From positions 38,726,650 to 38,790,649 of the forward strand of contig OX381715.1 of the NCBI GenBank assembly GCA_947462335.1: DNA of 64,000 bases. Reading direction: 5' to 3'. Both the position numbers and the translations under genes were made by a program. This DNA is from Harmothoe impar (Eukaryota; Annelida; Polychaeta; Phyllodocida; Polynoidae). Positions 45,121 through 55,375 of this stretch are shown here, piece by piece. The number at the start of each line of letters is the position of its first letter. The first letter of the stretch is position 1. Under the pieces are notes generated by a model that saw only the letters and a program-made list of their open reading frames with translations, did not search any database and was not told where the DNA came from.

Positions 45121-47315
45121 ATTGCAATATCATACATGCAGGACTGGCATAAAGTTCTATTCTATTTACTCATTTTAATAGTAATGTAATTACATATGTA
45201 TTCAATAATAGAATCACCAAAACCCCAGTACCCAAAATTAATATGCTACAAAACTATATCAGTGAGTACAAGGCTTAGACTTCTTCCTGAACTGCCCCCT
45301 ACTTAAAGCATATTGCCTCCGATGCCCCACCAACCAATCTCGATGGCCGCCCATTTCCACCCTCCCTGTGCTCTGCTCTCATCATAAAGTGGGTCCATGT
45401 TACCATGTAATTACTGTCTCTGCCTTATCTGTACCTCAAGCAGCCAGCCATAAAGCCTCAATTAGTAAGGCACAGGTCAATTATGTGGAGATAACTAGTG
45501 CATCTAATCTCAGGGTATGGCAGAATAGCGATTAGAGGGATAAAATGACTTCCAGGTATGAGGTGAATGTGAGATGGCTTTAGCGTTATGTGATATTCAA
45601 AGATCCATTAAGACGGCCTGACCTGTTTTCCTCAACTACCCCAAGGAATAGATCTATTCTCCACGCATTATAACTGTGGGCTTTTAAAATAGTTCAAGTC
45701 TCATACAGGATGGTCAGTGCATGCATCCCGATGACGCATTTGTCATGAGGCAGGTATTTTGTATATGACATTGCCCTGCTACAAATGTAATGTTATCATT
45801 GTGGATATCCAGTTTGTGGCCACCCTGATGCATCATCTTCTGGATATGGATTGAGATGCTAAAGGAAATTTAGTCGGAAAGGTGATTTTTACATCTTTGA
45901 ACCTAGGATCATAAACAACTTAGCATTTAACTGAATTGAACACCATTCTCTTGGACTTTTTATCTAAATGTTTAAGCCATTTTTGAGCACGCTTTTTGCA
46001 TGCTAAAATACTTGTGAACCCGAGGTACATTGCATTGAACATGGATTCTAAACATGGATATTACAAGCTATTACACCTCCAATATACCATTAACATATCT
46101 GACCCTATTTCCAATGTCAATCTCCTTTAAATAATAACATGTGATTTCCTTTTGTGAATCAGCCTCCAGATATCCTTTTCTAATGCTATCCAGATTCTAA
46201 CATCCGTCAGATTCTTTTTTGGTGATGTTTAATGAAATGAAAATGGAATTCAGAATCTTCAAAGTTCAATGCTCAAACCTCCCGTATTATTTGTTAGGGG
46301 AAAGAGGGCCATTCTCCAAAAGAAACATGAAAGTCATCCTTTAAATGTACCAGGTTCTTTCCATGGTTGGGTCTCGGGGGGGGGGGGAGGCTGCTCTGAG
46401 TACAGATGGGAATGGAAAATGCTTTGCAAGGCCATAAAAAGAGGTTTATTTCAGGTCACCCAACCTCTAAATAGAGCCGATCCTAGGTTTTATTATGCAA
46501 CTTTGAAGAAACTTTCGTATTCTTACCCTTTTTTTGTCAATTTTAGGGTATGCAGAGAGGCTGGCTAGTACATTCATGTTAATCAAAAAATATCTAAACA
46601 ATTTTAAATCTCACCTACCGACCCTACATTTTCCTCCCATGTTACCTGAAACAAACCTTTTATTTTTTGGGATTGATGCTATATGGATTGATATCATGCA
46701 GCTTGTTTATAGAAACTCGGGTAATTATGTTTCAGACCTTGCGAGAGGAATTGCCACAGAGAGGAGACACTGGGAAAGGAATGCTCTGTGCAATTGGTAG
46801 TATTGATTAATAAAGTTAAGCAGGAAGAGCCATGTAAAGTGTGTTCCTAATTACAGATATCTTTAAATAGCGGAACGAAAAACATTGAAAGTGTCCATGG
46901 TAGCTGGATTATTAACCTAGTTTAAAAACGGCTCCTGCATAATTATTGTGCAACATGCAAATTTAGTTTTGTCTGGTTCTCCCCTCAAGAGCAATCTAAA
47001 TCTGGTCTGCCCGAAAATGGACTGCCCCCTGTTTAACCACATGATTAAACCAGACATAGCTAGTAAGGCGGTGACACTCTAGCCTATTAGTTGACTATCC
47101 TGGTACTTTTTAATGTCATTTTGTTTAATGCAATGAATCTTGATTACCCACTTAAACCTGAATGTATGTTCTGAAATGTGGGTAGAGCTGACATACACCC
47201 TCTCCCTGCCTCCAGCTGCTAAAACAACAGCTAACTTTCAGCATGGTCCTTTTTCCAGTCAGGTCACTTTCCTTCTCGTCGACGGGTGAGCGCCTTTTAG
47301 CTTTACACACAGGGT

Positions 47316-47768
47316 TTAGTCTCACGACTTTGTAACAATTGGATCGTCTTTGACCAGGTGATGTCTTTGACCGGTAGGCTAGAAAAGGCTTTTTTTCCCA
47401 TATCTCTACTGTTAGAGAAAATATGTGGATGGTAATTGCATAATACTTTGGACAGTGTACCTCTTCAAATTCCACATGATATAGAAAGTGATGGCTTTGA
47501 CCAGGCAGAGGAAGAAATATAACAGTATGCTATAATGCATGTAAAAGAGCCTACATATAAATATAACAAACTTTAAATAAATTTCCTTTCATATAGTGTG
47601 AAAATATCCTTTGACTTTTTCCACCCACTTCTTACTATATAGGTCTAATTTATGCTATAATAACGTTTCCCGGTCAAAGACGTCACCCGGTCAAAGATGT
47701 CACCTGGTCAAAGACGTCACCCAGTCAAAGACGATCAAATTGTTACAAAGTCGTGAGACTGAGCCACT
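47316..47768. mobile_element. GTCAAAGACG-repeat MITE
   Basis: Ends TTTAGTCTCACGACTTTGTA and its complement TACAAAGTCGTGAGACTGAG. Next to the right end are four tandem units of about 19 bp (CCCGGTCAAAGACGTCA-like, 47670-47735) and next to the left end inverted units (GTCTTTGACCAGGTGATGTC). It is inserted in segment R1; sequence on either side continues as in copy 1. Confidence 0.75.
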
Positions 47769-48344
47769 ATAGTGGTCAGAAACCTAAGTCTGAAATTGTC
47801 CTGGCAGCTGGAGAATATTTTGTAAACTGGCATCAATACTGGTGATGCTATCAGGTCAACCTGGTGAGTGGCAGCAGAAGCGTCTACTATATGTGTGTGA
47901 CAAAGAACATCATGGGAAGGGGATGGTCAGGGGAGCAGGGAGGACAGGGGGTAGATATGAGTGGTAGGAGTTGAGGGGACGTACAGTACAGAAAGCAAGA
48001 GAGTGGGTGGAAAGTACAGAAAGTAGGAGAGAAAGGAGGGGAGTGGATGGATAGAAGAAGAAGGTAATGGAATGCATGATTGCGGGAGGAGTGGAGCCGA
48101 TATAGCATTGGGAGTTTGGGTGGGAGGGTAGAGTAGAGACAAACCGGAGAGTTTTTTTTTAGAAGAAGCATCAGAAAGAGTAGGCCAGCTCTGTATGAGG
48201 AATCTCACTTTAACATTTGTACTACAATACATGCTTTTATCTTTGATGTACTAACAGGCGTTGCTATAGTGATTAAACTCAATAATATATCGTCATGCAA
48301 CTCTTGACTTCATCTGATAATAGGCCGAATAGATACGTATATAG

Positions 48345-48560
48345 ATACCGTAAGAAGCCGCAGCTAGCATGCGAGTCAGATCAGCAGTGCAGCTTATAGG
48401 ATCGGCCCATGGTCAGGGTATGGCTTATACGGTAGTCTTTGCCACTATGGTACAGTATTAAAGTTGCCCTAATCAGACCACTGTTGCGGCTTAAACGATT
48501 TGCCCAAAGTCGCGGTGTGGCTTATATGCGAGTTAGGCTTGTACCTGAGGTTTTATGGTA
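48345..48560. mobile_element. Short MITE, GCATGCGAGTCAGATC family
   Basis: Ends TACCGTAAGAAGCCGCAGCT and the complement of TGAGGTTTTATGGTAG. Interior words GCGAGTCAGATCAGCAGTG, GCCCTAATCAGACCACTGTT and GCCCAAAGTC match the copy nested at 63305-63480. No ORF. Confidence 0.65.
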
Positions 48561-48644
48561 GTTTCTATTAAGCCGTTGTTTTAACTTCGGACAGGGAGTT
48601 GAAATTACCTCAGATAGTCTTGTCAGGTCTATGGTTACTGTTCA

Positions 48645-48645
<1 letters not shown>

Positions 48646-48677
<32 letters not shown>
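48646..48677 (+). repeat. (TC)16 microsatellite
   Basis: Uninterrupted TC dinucleotides for 32 bases, followed by GTTATACATATA. Confidence 0.95.
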
Positions 48678-48682
<5 letters not shown>

Positions 48683-48699
48683 CATATATTTAATTATTT

Positions 48700-49555
48700 G
48701 TCACTTATTACTGTAAACTGCCGCGTATTACCCGCATCTCACGTATAACTCGCACCCCCAACTCAGGAGAATCATATAACCCGTTTTTAGATCTGAAAAG
48801 CTCAATACTATTCTTTTTTTATAGTACAAAAACCCTTGCATAGCCCGCACCCTATATAGGCATGTGTGGGATCAAATGATAGCTGAGTTTGATTTTTTGA
48901 GTATCTAGCTATTGCTTCAGTGATGTAGCAACAGCCAGGCTTTGTGTACTGGCATTCCTTTTTTCTAATGATAAGACTGTGTCACTGGGGGAATGAGAGA
49001 TGTTTTACTGCTACAAATGTGAATCTTTTATGATTTCTGTCAGTCTAAGCAGGTAAACATATAAACATGTAAAAAAAAGCAGATACAGCTTTGTAAATGC
49101 AGGAATGATACATTTAAAGGAATTCTAAATCTACAACACCATTTGCTAGCAAAATTCGGCAGGGTTAGGTCACCGACTCAGTACTCCTTTAAGTATTCAA
49201 AGTTGAGCCCCTGAGATGAGAAAGCAATGTGAAATCAAATCCAAATGTTAGAGAGCCTTTGGTTCATTAAATGTATAGCCATATTTCTTGACTTTGTGTA
49301 AATTTAATGGGATGGCAGTAAACTATACTCCTACACTTTTAGGTTATTGCTTCTGCATGTGGGGAGTACTATATGTGGGGTCCACTTACTGTTCACGCAT
49401 CAAGTTTTCTTTTTGATTAAAATACTAATTGATGTGGCAGTGGCTAAAACAAAAACAATCCAGTATTCTCATGTTATCATAAATGCACCCATTCATTATT
49501 ATTGTGGCAGGTGTATATCTATGTTTTGAATACATGATATGCATGTAGTATGAAA
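48700..49555. other. No gene seen; one possible MITE end
   Basis: At 48711 TTACTGTAAACTGCCGCG starts like the 53668-53874 MITE (TTACTGTAAACG) and continues with CGTATTACCCGCATCTCACG; a matching right end was not found. The rest is AT-rich. Confidence 0.4.
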
Positions 49556-50287
49556 AGTGCATGCCCCCAAAGTACTTGTCATGTTATGGATATTCTGTGT
49601 ACAACATTGCCCTGCATTGAACTCAGCCATTATTTTCATGTAATCTGACATATGACATTCTGTGTATGAAATTGCCCTGCTACAAATATATTGTTATCAT
49701 TATGGATATCCAGTTTTCGTCTACCTAATCTGGCATGGATGATACATGACAGTCGTGATTGTGGACGGCTCCGGTGAATGAGGGCACACATGGCAGCCAA
49801 ACATGTGCAGATCTGCATCGATGCAATGTGATTGTTCATAATGTGTGGTTACTGATTATTGTCTCTGTTCATCACCGTATTACTGATAGGATAAAGTGTG
49901 GTATGAAGGTATTACTGCATTGCTTTGTGAGTAGTTCCTGAAATGTATGAGGATCCATACTAAATAAGCTCCATTGAATGTTGCCTAAAATATTTTTAGT
50001 GATTAATGAGATGTTTATGAAGGAGTCTTTTCCAAATGTCATTGCAACCTGATTCCAAAAGTTTCAAAATGATAACTGTTTAAGTTTGCGCAAATACCTG
50101 ACAGAAAAGAAATTAACTTCCTGGGAACATTCCCAAATGCATTAGGTCATTTTCCTAATGTCATTAACCTTCACTGTTAACGTAACATTTTTGTGTATAT
50201 GCCATTTACTGAAAAGTCAGGGCATACATATACAGCCAAATTTTATATCCAAGGATAACTGCTATAAGGTTATTCCTGGCCGCTTAA

Positions 50288-51061
50288 GGTGGGTCGATCC
50301 CATTTAATCAAAGTCATCAGAATTTCCCAATTTCTTTTCTGTGAGTACCCTACATCATTTGAATACAGAAAATGAAAAGAAAAGTAGGGGTTGCCGAGCT
50401 ACTTTTTAAAATATTGAATTTTGAAAAATAAAAGTATTTTAATTTTACATTAAAAAAACGAAAATAATGTTAAGATTCCAATAACCACAGAATTCTGAAA
50501 CATCACACAATGGACACAAGGATACATACCTTTATTGTAAAAATAATTATTTTCAGAGAATTATCAACCGGCATCTTTTGGTGAAAAAATGAAATAAATT
50601 TTCATTATTTTCTTATTTAATCAAAATGGTAGTAAAAGTGATCAGATTTTTCTTAAACTTTCCCAAAAGATTGCTTAGATCATTTGCTGATGAATAAGAG
50701 TAATTTTAATATGGGGTGCCGTGCATAATTTGAGGGTTTTGGCCCTTTGAAGTAAAAAAAGTGATGCAAAAACTGACTAAATAGAACCTTCGAAGCATTG
50801 CATTATGGGTAATATCCCCACAATCTGCATATAAAATGATTTCTGTATGTAGCTTTGGATATATATTTTGATAATTATTATATCAAAAATATATCTTACT
50901 CTAAAATGCTCAATTTTGCTCAAAATTGCCCAACATTTGTCATTAGGGTAAAATATCATTCAGGGCATATCCCTACCCAAAAATGGCATGGTTCTGACAT
51001 ATTTAAGCCACATGCGCAGAAAGATGCGCAGTAGTCCATACAGCAATGGCCGCGATCCACC
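50288..51061. mobile_element. 774-bp TTAA-flanked element
   Basis: TTAA at 50284-50287 and 51062-51065 flank inverted ends GGTGGGTCGATCC and GCGATCCACC. In the paralogous copy 1 the site reads CCTGGCCTCTATATACATCA without any insert (about 44968-44987), while here CCTGGCCGC is separated from TACCTCAAGG by the element. TTAA targets occur in piggyBac and Kolobok superfamilies; the ends do not show the CCCTTT start of the other TTAA family here. No transposase ORF. Confidence 0.75.
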
Positions 51062-52041
51062 TTAATACCTCAAGGGGTGGGCGTGGTGGAGCTACTTGGG
51101 GCCTCTGTATACTTAACAATTTAAGGCCCACAGAGCGCACTAGGCCTTTTGACTTTATGATGTGAGAAAACTCACGAGGGCTAATATCGGGCAATATGCC
51201 GATCCATCACCAGTGTATCATCCCTGTAGGACTGGCATCAAGTTTGAATTCAATTTACTCATGTCAATAGTAATGCATTTATAGAATCACCACAACTCTA
51301 ATACTCAAATTCAATGGGGACTCAATGGGTGCATGTGTTACTCATCTATACCAGTCAAACCTGATCAAATATCCCTCTATGCTACTTCTCAACTGATTAT
51401 AATTTTTAAATATCTGAGGTTCACCTCCCAGTACTGATGATATGTGAGCAGGCAAGCAGAAAGGGGTATTCCCGCGGGAATAGTACCAATTTTAGCCACC
51501 AGGGGGCTCCACCATGACCTAAAATGGTAGAAACAGGCTAATATTTGCTCTTTGGTACTTTTTTCTGGCGAATTCAGTAATTTCATACAAAACATTCCAT
51601 TTTTGGTGGAAAGCTTCCTTATTTGGAATGTGAAAAGAACGTTTTAGAGCCTAAATGGGTGTCTTTGTTGATATGTGTTGCCATGGAAACATGATTTTCA
51701 TTCCAAATAAAGAAAATAAAGAATCCCAATGATAGAATGATTCAAGAGGATTACTACCCTGGAAACAAATTCACGTGAATTCCCCCTGAATAACACGGGT
51801 TGAACTGGGGTCAGTCCCGGGATTAACCCGGGTTGTATTCCCGTTATATCACGGGATTTTGTGAGCAAAATTTCCCGTTATATCACGGGATTCTGGTAAA
51901 GAGGAGTGCATGGGTTCGAATCCCATGCAAGTAGACCAGAATGATTCTGGTGATCGTGTCATGTGTGATTTATCTAAAGATTCTTACCAAAACATCCACA
52001 TACATTCCTTTTAACCACTTACAGTCTTACATATAAGTATG

Positions 52042-52110
52042 ACCTGAGTGGGAAGTGAACCAGCTACCTTTGAATCCAGAGTCCCGTGCTATAGGCCCTC
52101 ACCTACCGGG
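52042..52110 (-). repeat. tRNA-like unit inside the composite element
   Basis: Minus strand carries GTAGGTGAGGGCCTATAGCA and a B-box-like GCTGGTTCACTTCCC. Same unit as 52851-52918 (opposite strand) and 53130-53193 (same strand). The adjoining sequence CTCTGACTAGTGGTAACTGT is duplicated along with it. Confidence 0.6.
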
Positions 52111-52192
52111 TAATGTATTGGGAGAGGTATAGGAACTCTGACTAGTGGTAACTGTGCAATAGTACAGAGAGTAACTGTTGACAAAGGTATCG

Positions 52193-52310
52193 GCTACGTC
52201 TGCGTTTAATGAGCTTTCTCGTGGTTGCTAAATGTCCCTAAAGAGGAAAGCAGGATAGACATGAGGGACCTTTAGCAACCACGTAAAAGGTCATTAAACG
52301 CAGATATAGC
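52193..52310. repeat. Hairpin, copy 1
   Basis: GCTACGTCTGCGTTTAATGA with CGTGGTTGCTAAATGTCCCT forms one arm; AGGGACCTTTAGCAACCACG with TCATTAAACGCAGATATAGC forms the other. Confidence 0.85.
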
Positions 52311-52657
52311 AGTGCTGATAGTATATGATATGTCTGCATGCTAAAGGCCCATATGGTCAACTAGGGGAAAATACAATTTAACTAGGGAAAAATACGGATC
52401 ATGTAGGATAAATGTAATTTCTGCAGCATGTAACTAGTGTGCGTAATCAGAGTCAATATTTTGTTCTAAAAATACATTTTACCTTTGCAAAACCATAGTC
52501 TATGGGCTACGTTTACTGTTTAACCTTATTTGTTTTTAGCACACATTGTTAAAGGGGCTGGGTAAGACGTAGGGATGCACACATGCATTGATGGCATTGG
52601 TATATTTATCAAGCTACGTCAGGTTTGGTAAAAGTCCCTCACGTATAGCATGCTTTC

Positions 52658-52775
52658 CACTAGGGACCTTTAGCAACCCACGTTAAAGCTCATTAAACGC
52701 AGACGTAGCAGTGCTGAAAGGATAGGATACGTCTGCGTTTAATGAGCTTTTACGTGGTTGCTAAAGGTCCCTACT
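52658..52775. repeat. Hairpin, copy 2 (arms in the opposite order)
   Basis: AGGGACCTTTAGCAACCCAC and TCATTAAACGCAGACGTAGC come first, then TACGTCTGCGTTTAATGAGC and CGTGGTTGCTAAAGGTCCCT. Same arms as copy 1 but turned outside in, so the pair forms a larger inverted structure. Confidence 0.8.
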
Positions 52776-52850
52776 TTGTCAACAGCTACTCTCTGTACTA
52801 TTGCACAGTTACCACTAGTCAGAGTTCCTATACCTCTCCCAATACATGTC

Positions 52851-52918
52851 CCGGTAGGTGAGGGCCTAGAGCACGGGACTCTGGATTCAAAGGTAGCTGG
52901 TTCGCTTCCCGGTCAGGG
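52851..52918 (+). repeat. tRNA-like unit, plus-strand copy
   Basis: GTAGGTGAGGGCCTAGAGCA, then GGATTCAAAGGTAGC and the B-box-like GCTGGTTCGCTTCCCGG. It is the best preserved of the three copies and looks like a tRNA-derived SINE head. Confidence 0.6.
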
Positions 52919-53129
52919 CATGCACATAAGTACTCCCGTTTATATCTATATTTCCATCTTTTAAAAAGTGTATTCTGGATATCATATGATATAGGTAAAG
53001 AGGGCTGCATAGGTTCGAATCCCATTACTAAAAACTTTGCATGTTTTTAGTGTTTGTGTGCTGCGTAGGTGATTAAAATATTCACATAAAACCGTGTATG
53101 TACGTTACATTTGACCCCAGCATACCTTG

Positions 53130-53193
53130 TCTGGGAAGTGAACCAGCTACCTTTGAATCCAGAGTCCTATGCTCTAGGCCCTCACCTACCGGG
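53130..53193 (-). repeat. tRNA-like unit, third copy
   Basis: Same orientation as 52042-52110, followed likewise by CTACCGGGACATGTATTGGG and CTCTGACTGGTGGTAACTGT. Confidence 0.6.
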
Positions 53194-53667
53194 ACATGTA
53201 TTGGGAGAGGTATAGGAACTCTGACTGGTGGTAACTGTGCAATAGTACAGAGAGTAACTGTTGACAAAGAAGATTGATTCAAAAAGATTTTATGTGAATG
53301 TATTAATGTCTGAATGGTTTATAATTATTATGTGAAGAATATGTACTCCCCGTGAGGGTGTGTGTTTAATGAAAGAGTTATTCTATATCATGGACGTTTA
53401 TTGAGCACCCTCGGGATTTGAACTCACAATCTCAAGCTGCATATGGGGTAAATCCCGGGATTTAACAGCATTATACATGTAAAATCACGTCTTAGATTCT
53501 CGGGATATGACGGGAATATTTGCTCACAGAATCGCCAAATATTCCCGGGAATATCTCGTGACTTGTTACCAGGGTATGGTCAAAACAGAATAAAATTATC
53601 ATTTCTAGATCAAAATCTATGGCCTATAGAATGAAAATGTATGGTAATTTTCAAATTATTCGAATTA

Positions 53668-53874
53668 CTGTAAACGTAGATATTTTCGCTGGTATGAATT
53701 TTCGCGGATTTGATGAAAAGTACAATTTCGCTGGGACTTAAATTCGCGGATTTTGAAATATAGTAGTTACAGAGCTGTAGTGGATAAATTTTCGCTCTGT
53801 ATATATTTTCGCGGATTTTAAAATCTGCGAAATCCGCGAAAATATGTACAGCGCGAAATATAATGCGTTTACAG
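53668..53874. mobile_element. 207-bp MITE with CTGTAAACG ends
   Basis: Ends CTGTAAACGTAGATATTTTC and the complement of ATATAATGCGTTTACAG, flanked by TA at 53666-53667 and 53875-53876. The empty paralogous site (inverse of about 15600-15620) has one TA. The interior is a fold-back of TTTTCGCGGATTT/AAATCCGCGAAAA words. Small IS630/Tc1-type MITEs with such ends are widespread in invertebrates (general knowledge). Confidence 0.9.
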
Positions 53875-54095
53875 TATGCTCATTAGATAGAGATATCTTG
53901 GAAACTATGAGACTTAGAGCTTATTTGAGTTTTGGATAGGGCAATGCCCACCCATATTCAAACAGCCATTTCTCAAAAACTAGAAATGATGTCTTCTTCT
54001 GTAATATCTCACTGGAAAGCTTATAATATCAATTTTAAAGTTGACATTTTCGTTGGATATCTCTTTTCCCTTGCCTGTACACATATGTGACCCAT

Positions 54096-54614
54096 CTAGG
54101 GAAAAGACCCCTTCAGGCGGGATTTTTAGCTCTGGTTATGGCCACTAGAAGGCACCCTAGTTGCAAAAGAGTGTAAAATACATGAAAAACATTCTATATT
54201 TGGAATGCAAAAAGAATGTTTTTGTGAAGAATTAGCACAGATGATACTTTCTGGTTGCCATGGAAACCATCCCAAAAGCCTAAATTTGAGGTAATAATCT
54301 GGATTTCTTGAGAAATCCCATCAGTTACCCAAAACTGAAAACAGAATGCAGAAATTCCTTCTAGAACCAACAAATCCAATTTTATTGGGTTATTTCAGAA
54401 AAAAAACGATTTGTCATAGTTATCATTATTTACTATGGGATACAATGCATTTAGAGCTTATTAACCATTTTGAATTGATGATATGTACTAATGTTTGAAA
54501 AGCAATTCCCACAAAACTACCAGGTTTTTTTAGCTCATGATATCTCATTTTAAAGATCATGACACCAATTTTAATTACTCTTTCCCCCCCTGGAGGGGTC
54601 TTTTCCCTCGCCTG
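54096..54614 (+). mobile_element. CAGGCAAG-family element, second subtype
   Basis: CTAGGGAAAAGACCCCTTCA at the left and the complement of GAGGGGTCTTTTCCCTCGCC at the right. Contains TTCTGGTTGCCATGGAAACC and CCCAAAACTGAAAACAGAAT, shared with 60486-61024. It lies 18 bases after the previous family member, so the two are nearly head to tail. Confidence 0.75.
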
Positions 54615-54680
54615 GTCACATATTTCTGATCATCCGTGAGAGGAAAATGTATTTTGCAGGTTGCTGCAGGTTAAGGAAGA

Positions 54681-54752
54681 TGGCTGGAACAAGGATTGAA
54701 CTTATGACCTGCAGTGTTGGAAGCAGTCAATGATCCATTGTGCCACAGAGCG
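54681..54752 (-). repeat. tRNA-like sequence
   Basis: Minus strand: TCTGTGGCACAATGGATCAT (A-box-like) and AAGTTCAATCCTTG (B-box-like). Degenerate stems, so probably a tRNA-derived repeat. Confidence 0.5.
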
Positions 54753-55312
54753 GGTGTTATTGATAGCCATTTTGGAAAGTACCTCTAAGCTACTTCTCAA
54801 TTTATTTGGCTAAGATCTGACTCTCCTTGCCCACTGAGCCGCAACCAAATCTGGCAGCCTGTAATCCAAAATTTGTGAGGCTGGCCAAAGTTGACTAAAA
54901 TTTGCTGGGAGTGTTTTCAACTAAGATCCATGCATGTCTAGTCTCAGAACCACTGCCCTCCTGAGATTAGTAATACTCTACCACTGGGCACTCACTAAAA
55001 TATCCCCAGATACCCAACCCTGAGTCAGACCTGCCTGTGGATCGGTGAGCCTCTACTAACCGATTGTGTTCTCAAATCGGTGCTATTCTCACACCAAAGC
55101 ATATAATATATGTTTATACGTTAGTTTTATTTATAAATGCTCCATTATCAAGTGAAAAATAAACTTGACATGGCCATTATAAGTCGATTTAGGTCTCGAT
55201 GTTGATACTAATTTAGTATCTCAGGCCGACCTGGACTGCAGATCTCATATCAAATATATTTAATTTTTATTGGGCGGCATGGACAGATCTCTAGGCATAT
55301 GATTGTATTTAC
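54753..55312. other. No gene seen
   Basis: No recognised feature. CTAACCGATT words at about 55057 and, inverted, at about 55483 may mark an old fold-back around the palindrome at 55313-55375. Confidence 0.35.
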
Positions 55313-55375
55313 CATCATACTTTAGGTCTATAGGTTTTATCAGCCTGATAAAACCTATAGACCTAAAGTATGATG
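55313..55375. repeat. 63-nt near-perfect palindrome
   Basis: Arms of 31 nt (55313-55343 and 55345-55375) are exact reverse complements around a single C; core words GGTCTATAGGTTTTATCAG and CTGATAAAACCTATAGACC. The complementarity continues outward for about nine more bases with one bulge. With essentially no loop it can extrude as a cruciform. Confidence 0.95.

Larger units (their letters stand above)
44190..45830 (+). repeat. Segmental repeat, copy 1
   Basis: Contains segments found in two other places. R1 (44200-44560: GCTAAAACAGCAGCT; AGCGCCCTATAGCTTTAGAC; ACATCATGGAAAGG) matches 47210-47960 and 57890-58190. R2 (44770-45110: CAAATACCTAGCAGAAA; GGCTATTCCTGGCC) matches 50090-50285 plus 51062-51250. 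R3 (45340-45590: CATAAAGTGGGTCCATGTTA) matches 59160-59800. R4 (45760-45830: ACATTGCCCTGCTACAAATG) matches 49660-49710. No conserved ORF; the purine-rich stretch in R1 produces long minus-strand shadow ORFs in each copy. Confidence 0.65.
46170..51350 (+). repeat. Segmental repeat, copy 2
   Basis: R0 (46680-46900: GCAGCTTGTTTATAGAAACT; AAGCAGGAAGAGCCATGTAA) matches 57050-57250. R1 (47210-48240) is split by a GTCAAAGACG MITE. R4 is at 49560-49735 and R2 at 50060-51250, split by a 774-bp TTAA-flanked insert. A G14 run occurs near 46376-46389. No gene; the ORFs at 47887-48232 (minus) arise from a purine-rich tract shared with copies 1 and 3. Confidence 0.6.
51757..53574. mobile_element. 1818-bp TA-flanked composite element
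   Basis: Ends CCCTGGAAACAA and TTGTTACCAGGG, flanked by TA at 51755-51756 and 53575-53576. The empty paralogous site near 15687 reads CACTATGGTCAAAACAGA (inverse strand), exactly the two flanks joined at one TA. Subterminal words TCCCGTTATATCACGGGATT and ATATTCCCGGGAATAT are palindromic. Inside are three copies of a tRNA-like unit and two large hairpins (52193-52310 and 52658-52775). No transposase ORF. Confidence 0.85.
51449..54077 (-). mobile_element. CAGGCAAG-family element, split by two insertions
   Basis: Inverse of 15399-16000. Outer ends are CAGGCAAGCAGAAAGGGGTA (51449) and the complement TTTCCCTTGCCTG (to 54077). The family sequence is interrupted by the 1818-bp element at 51757-53574 and the 207-bp MITE at 53668-53874. 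Removing both restores the layout of the 15399-16000 copy. Confidence 0.85.

Noticed and set aside
47887..48232. Minus-strand ORFs of 94-101 codons, with counterparts at 44286-44751 and 57879-58201
   Set aside because: All come from the purine-rich tract of repeat block R1. They are Pro/Ser/Leu-rich by composition and are not conserved in sequence among the copies.
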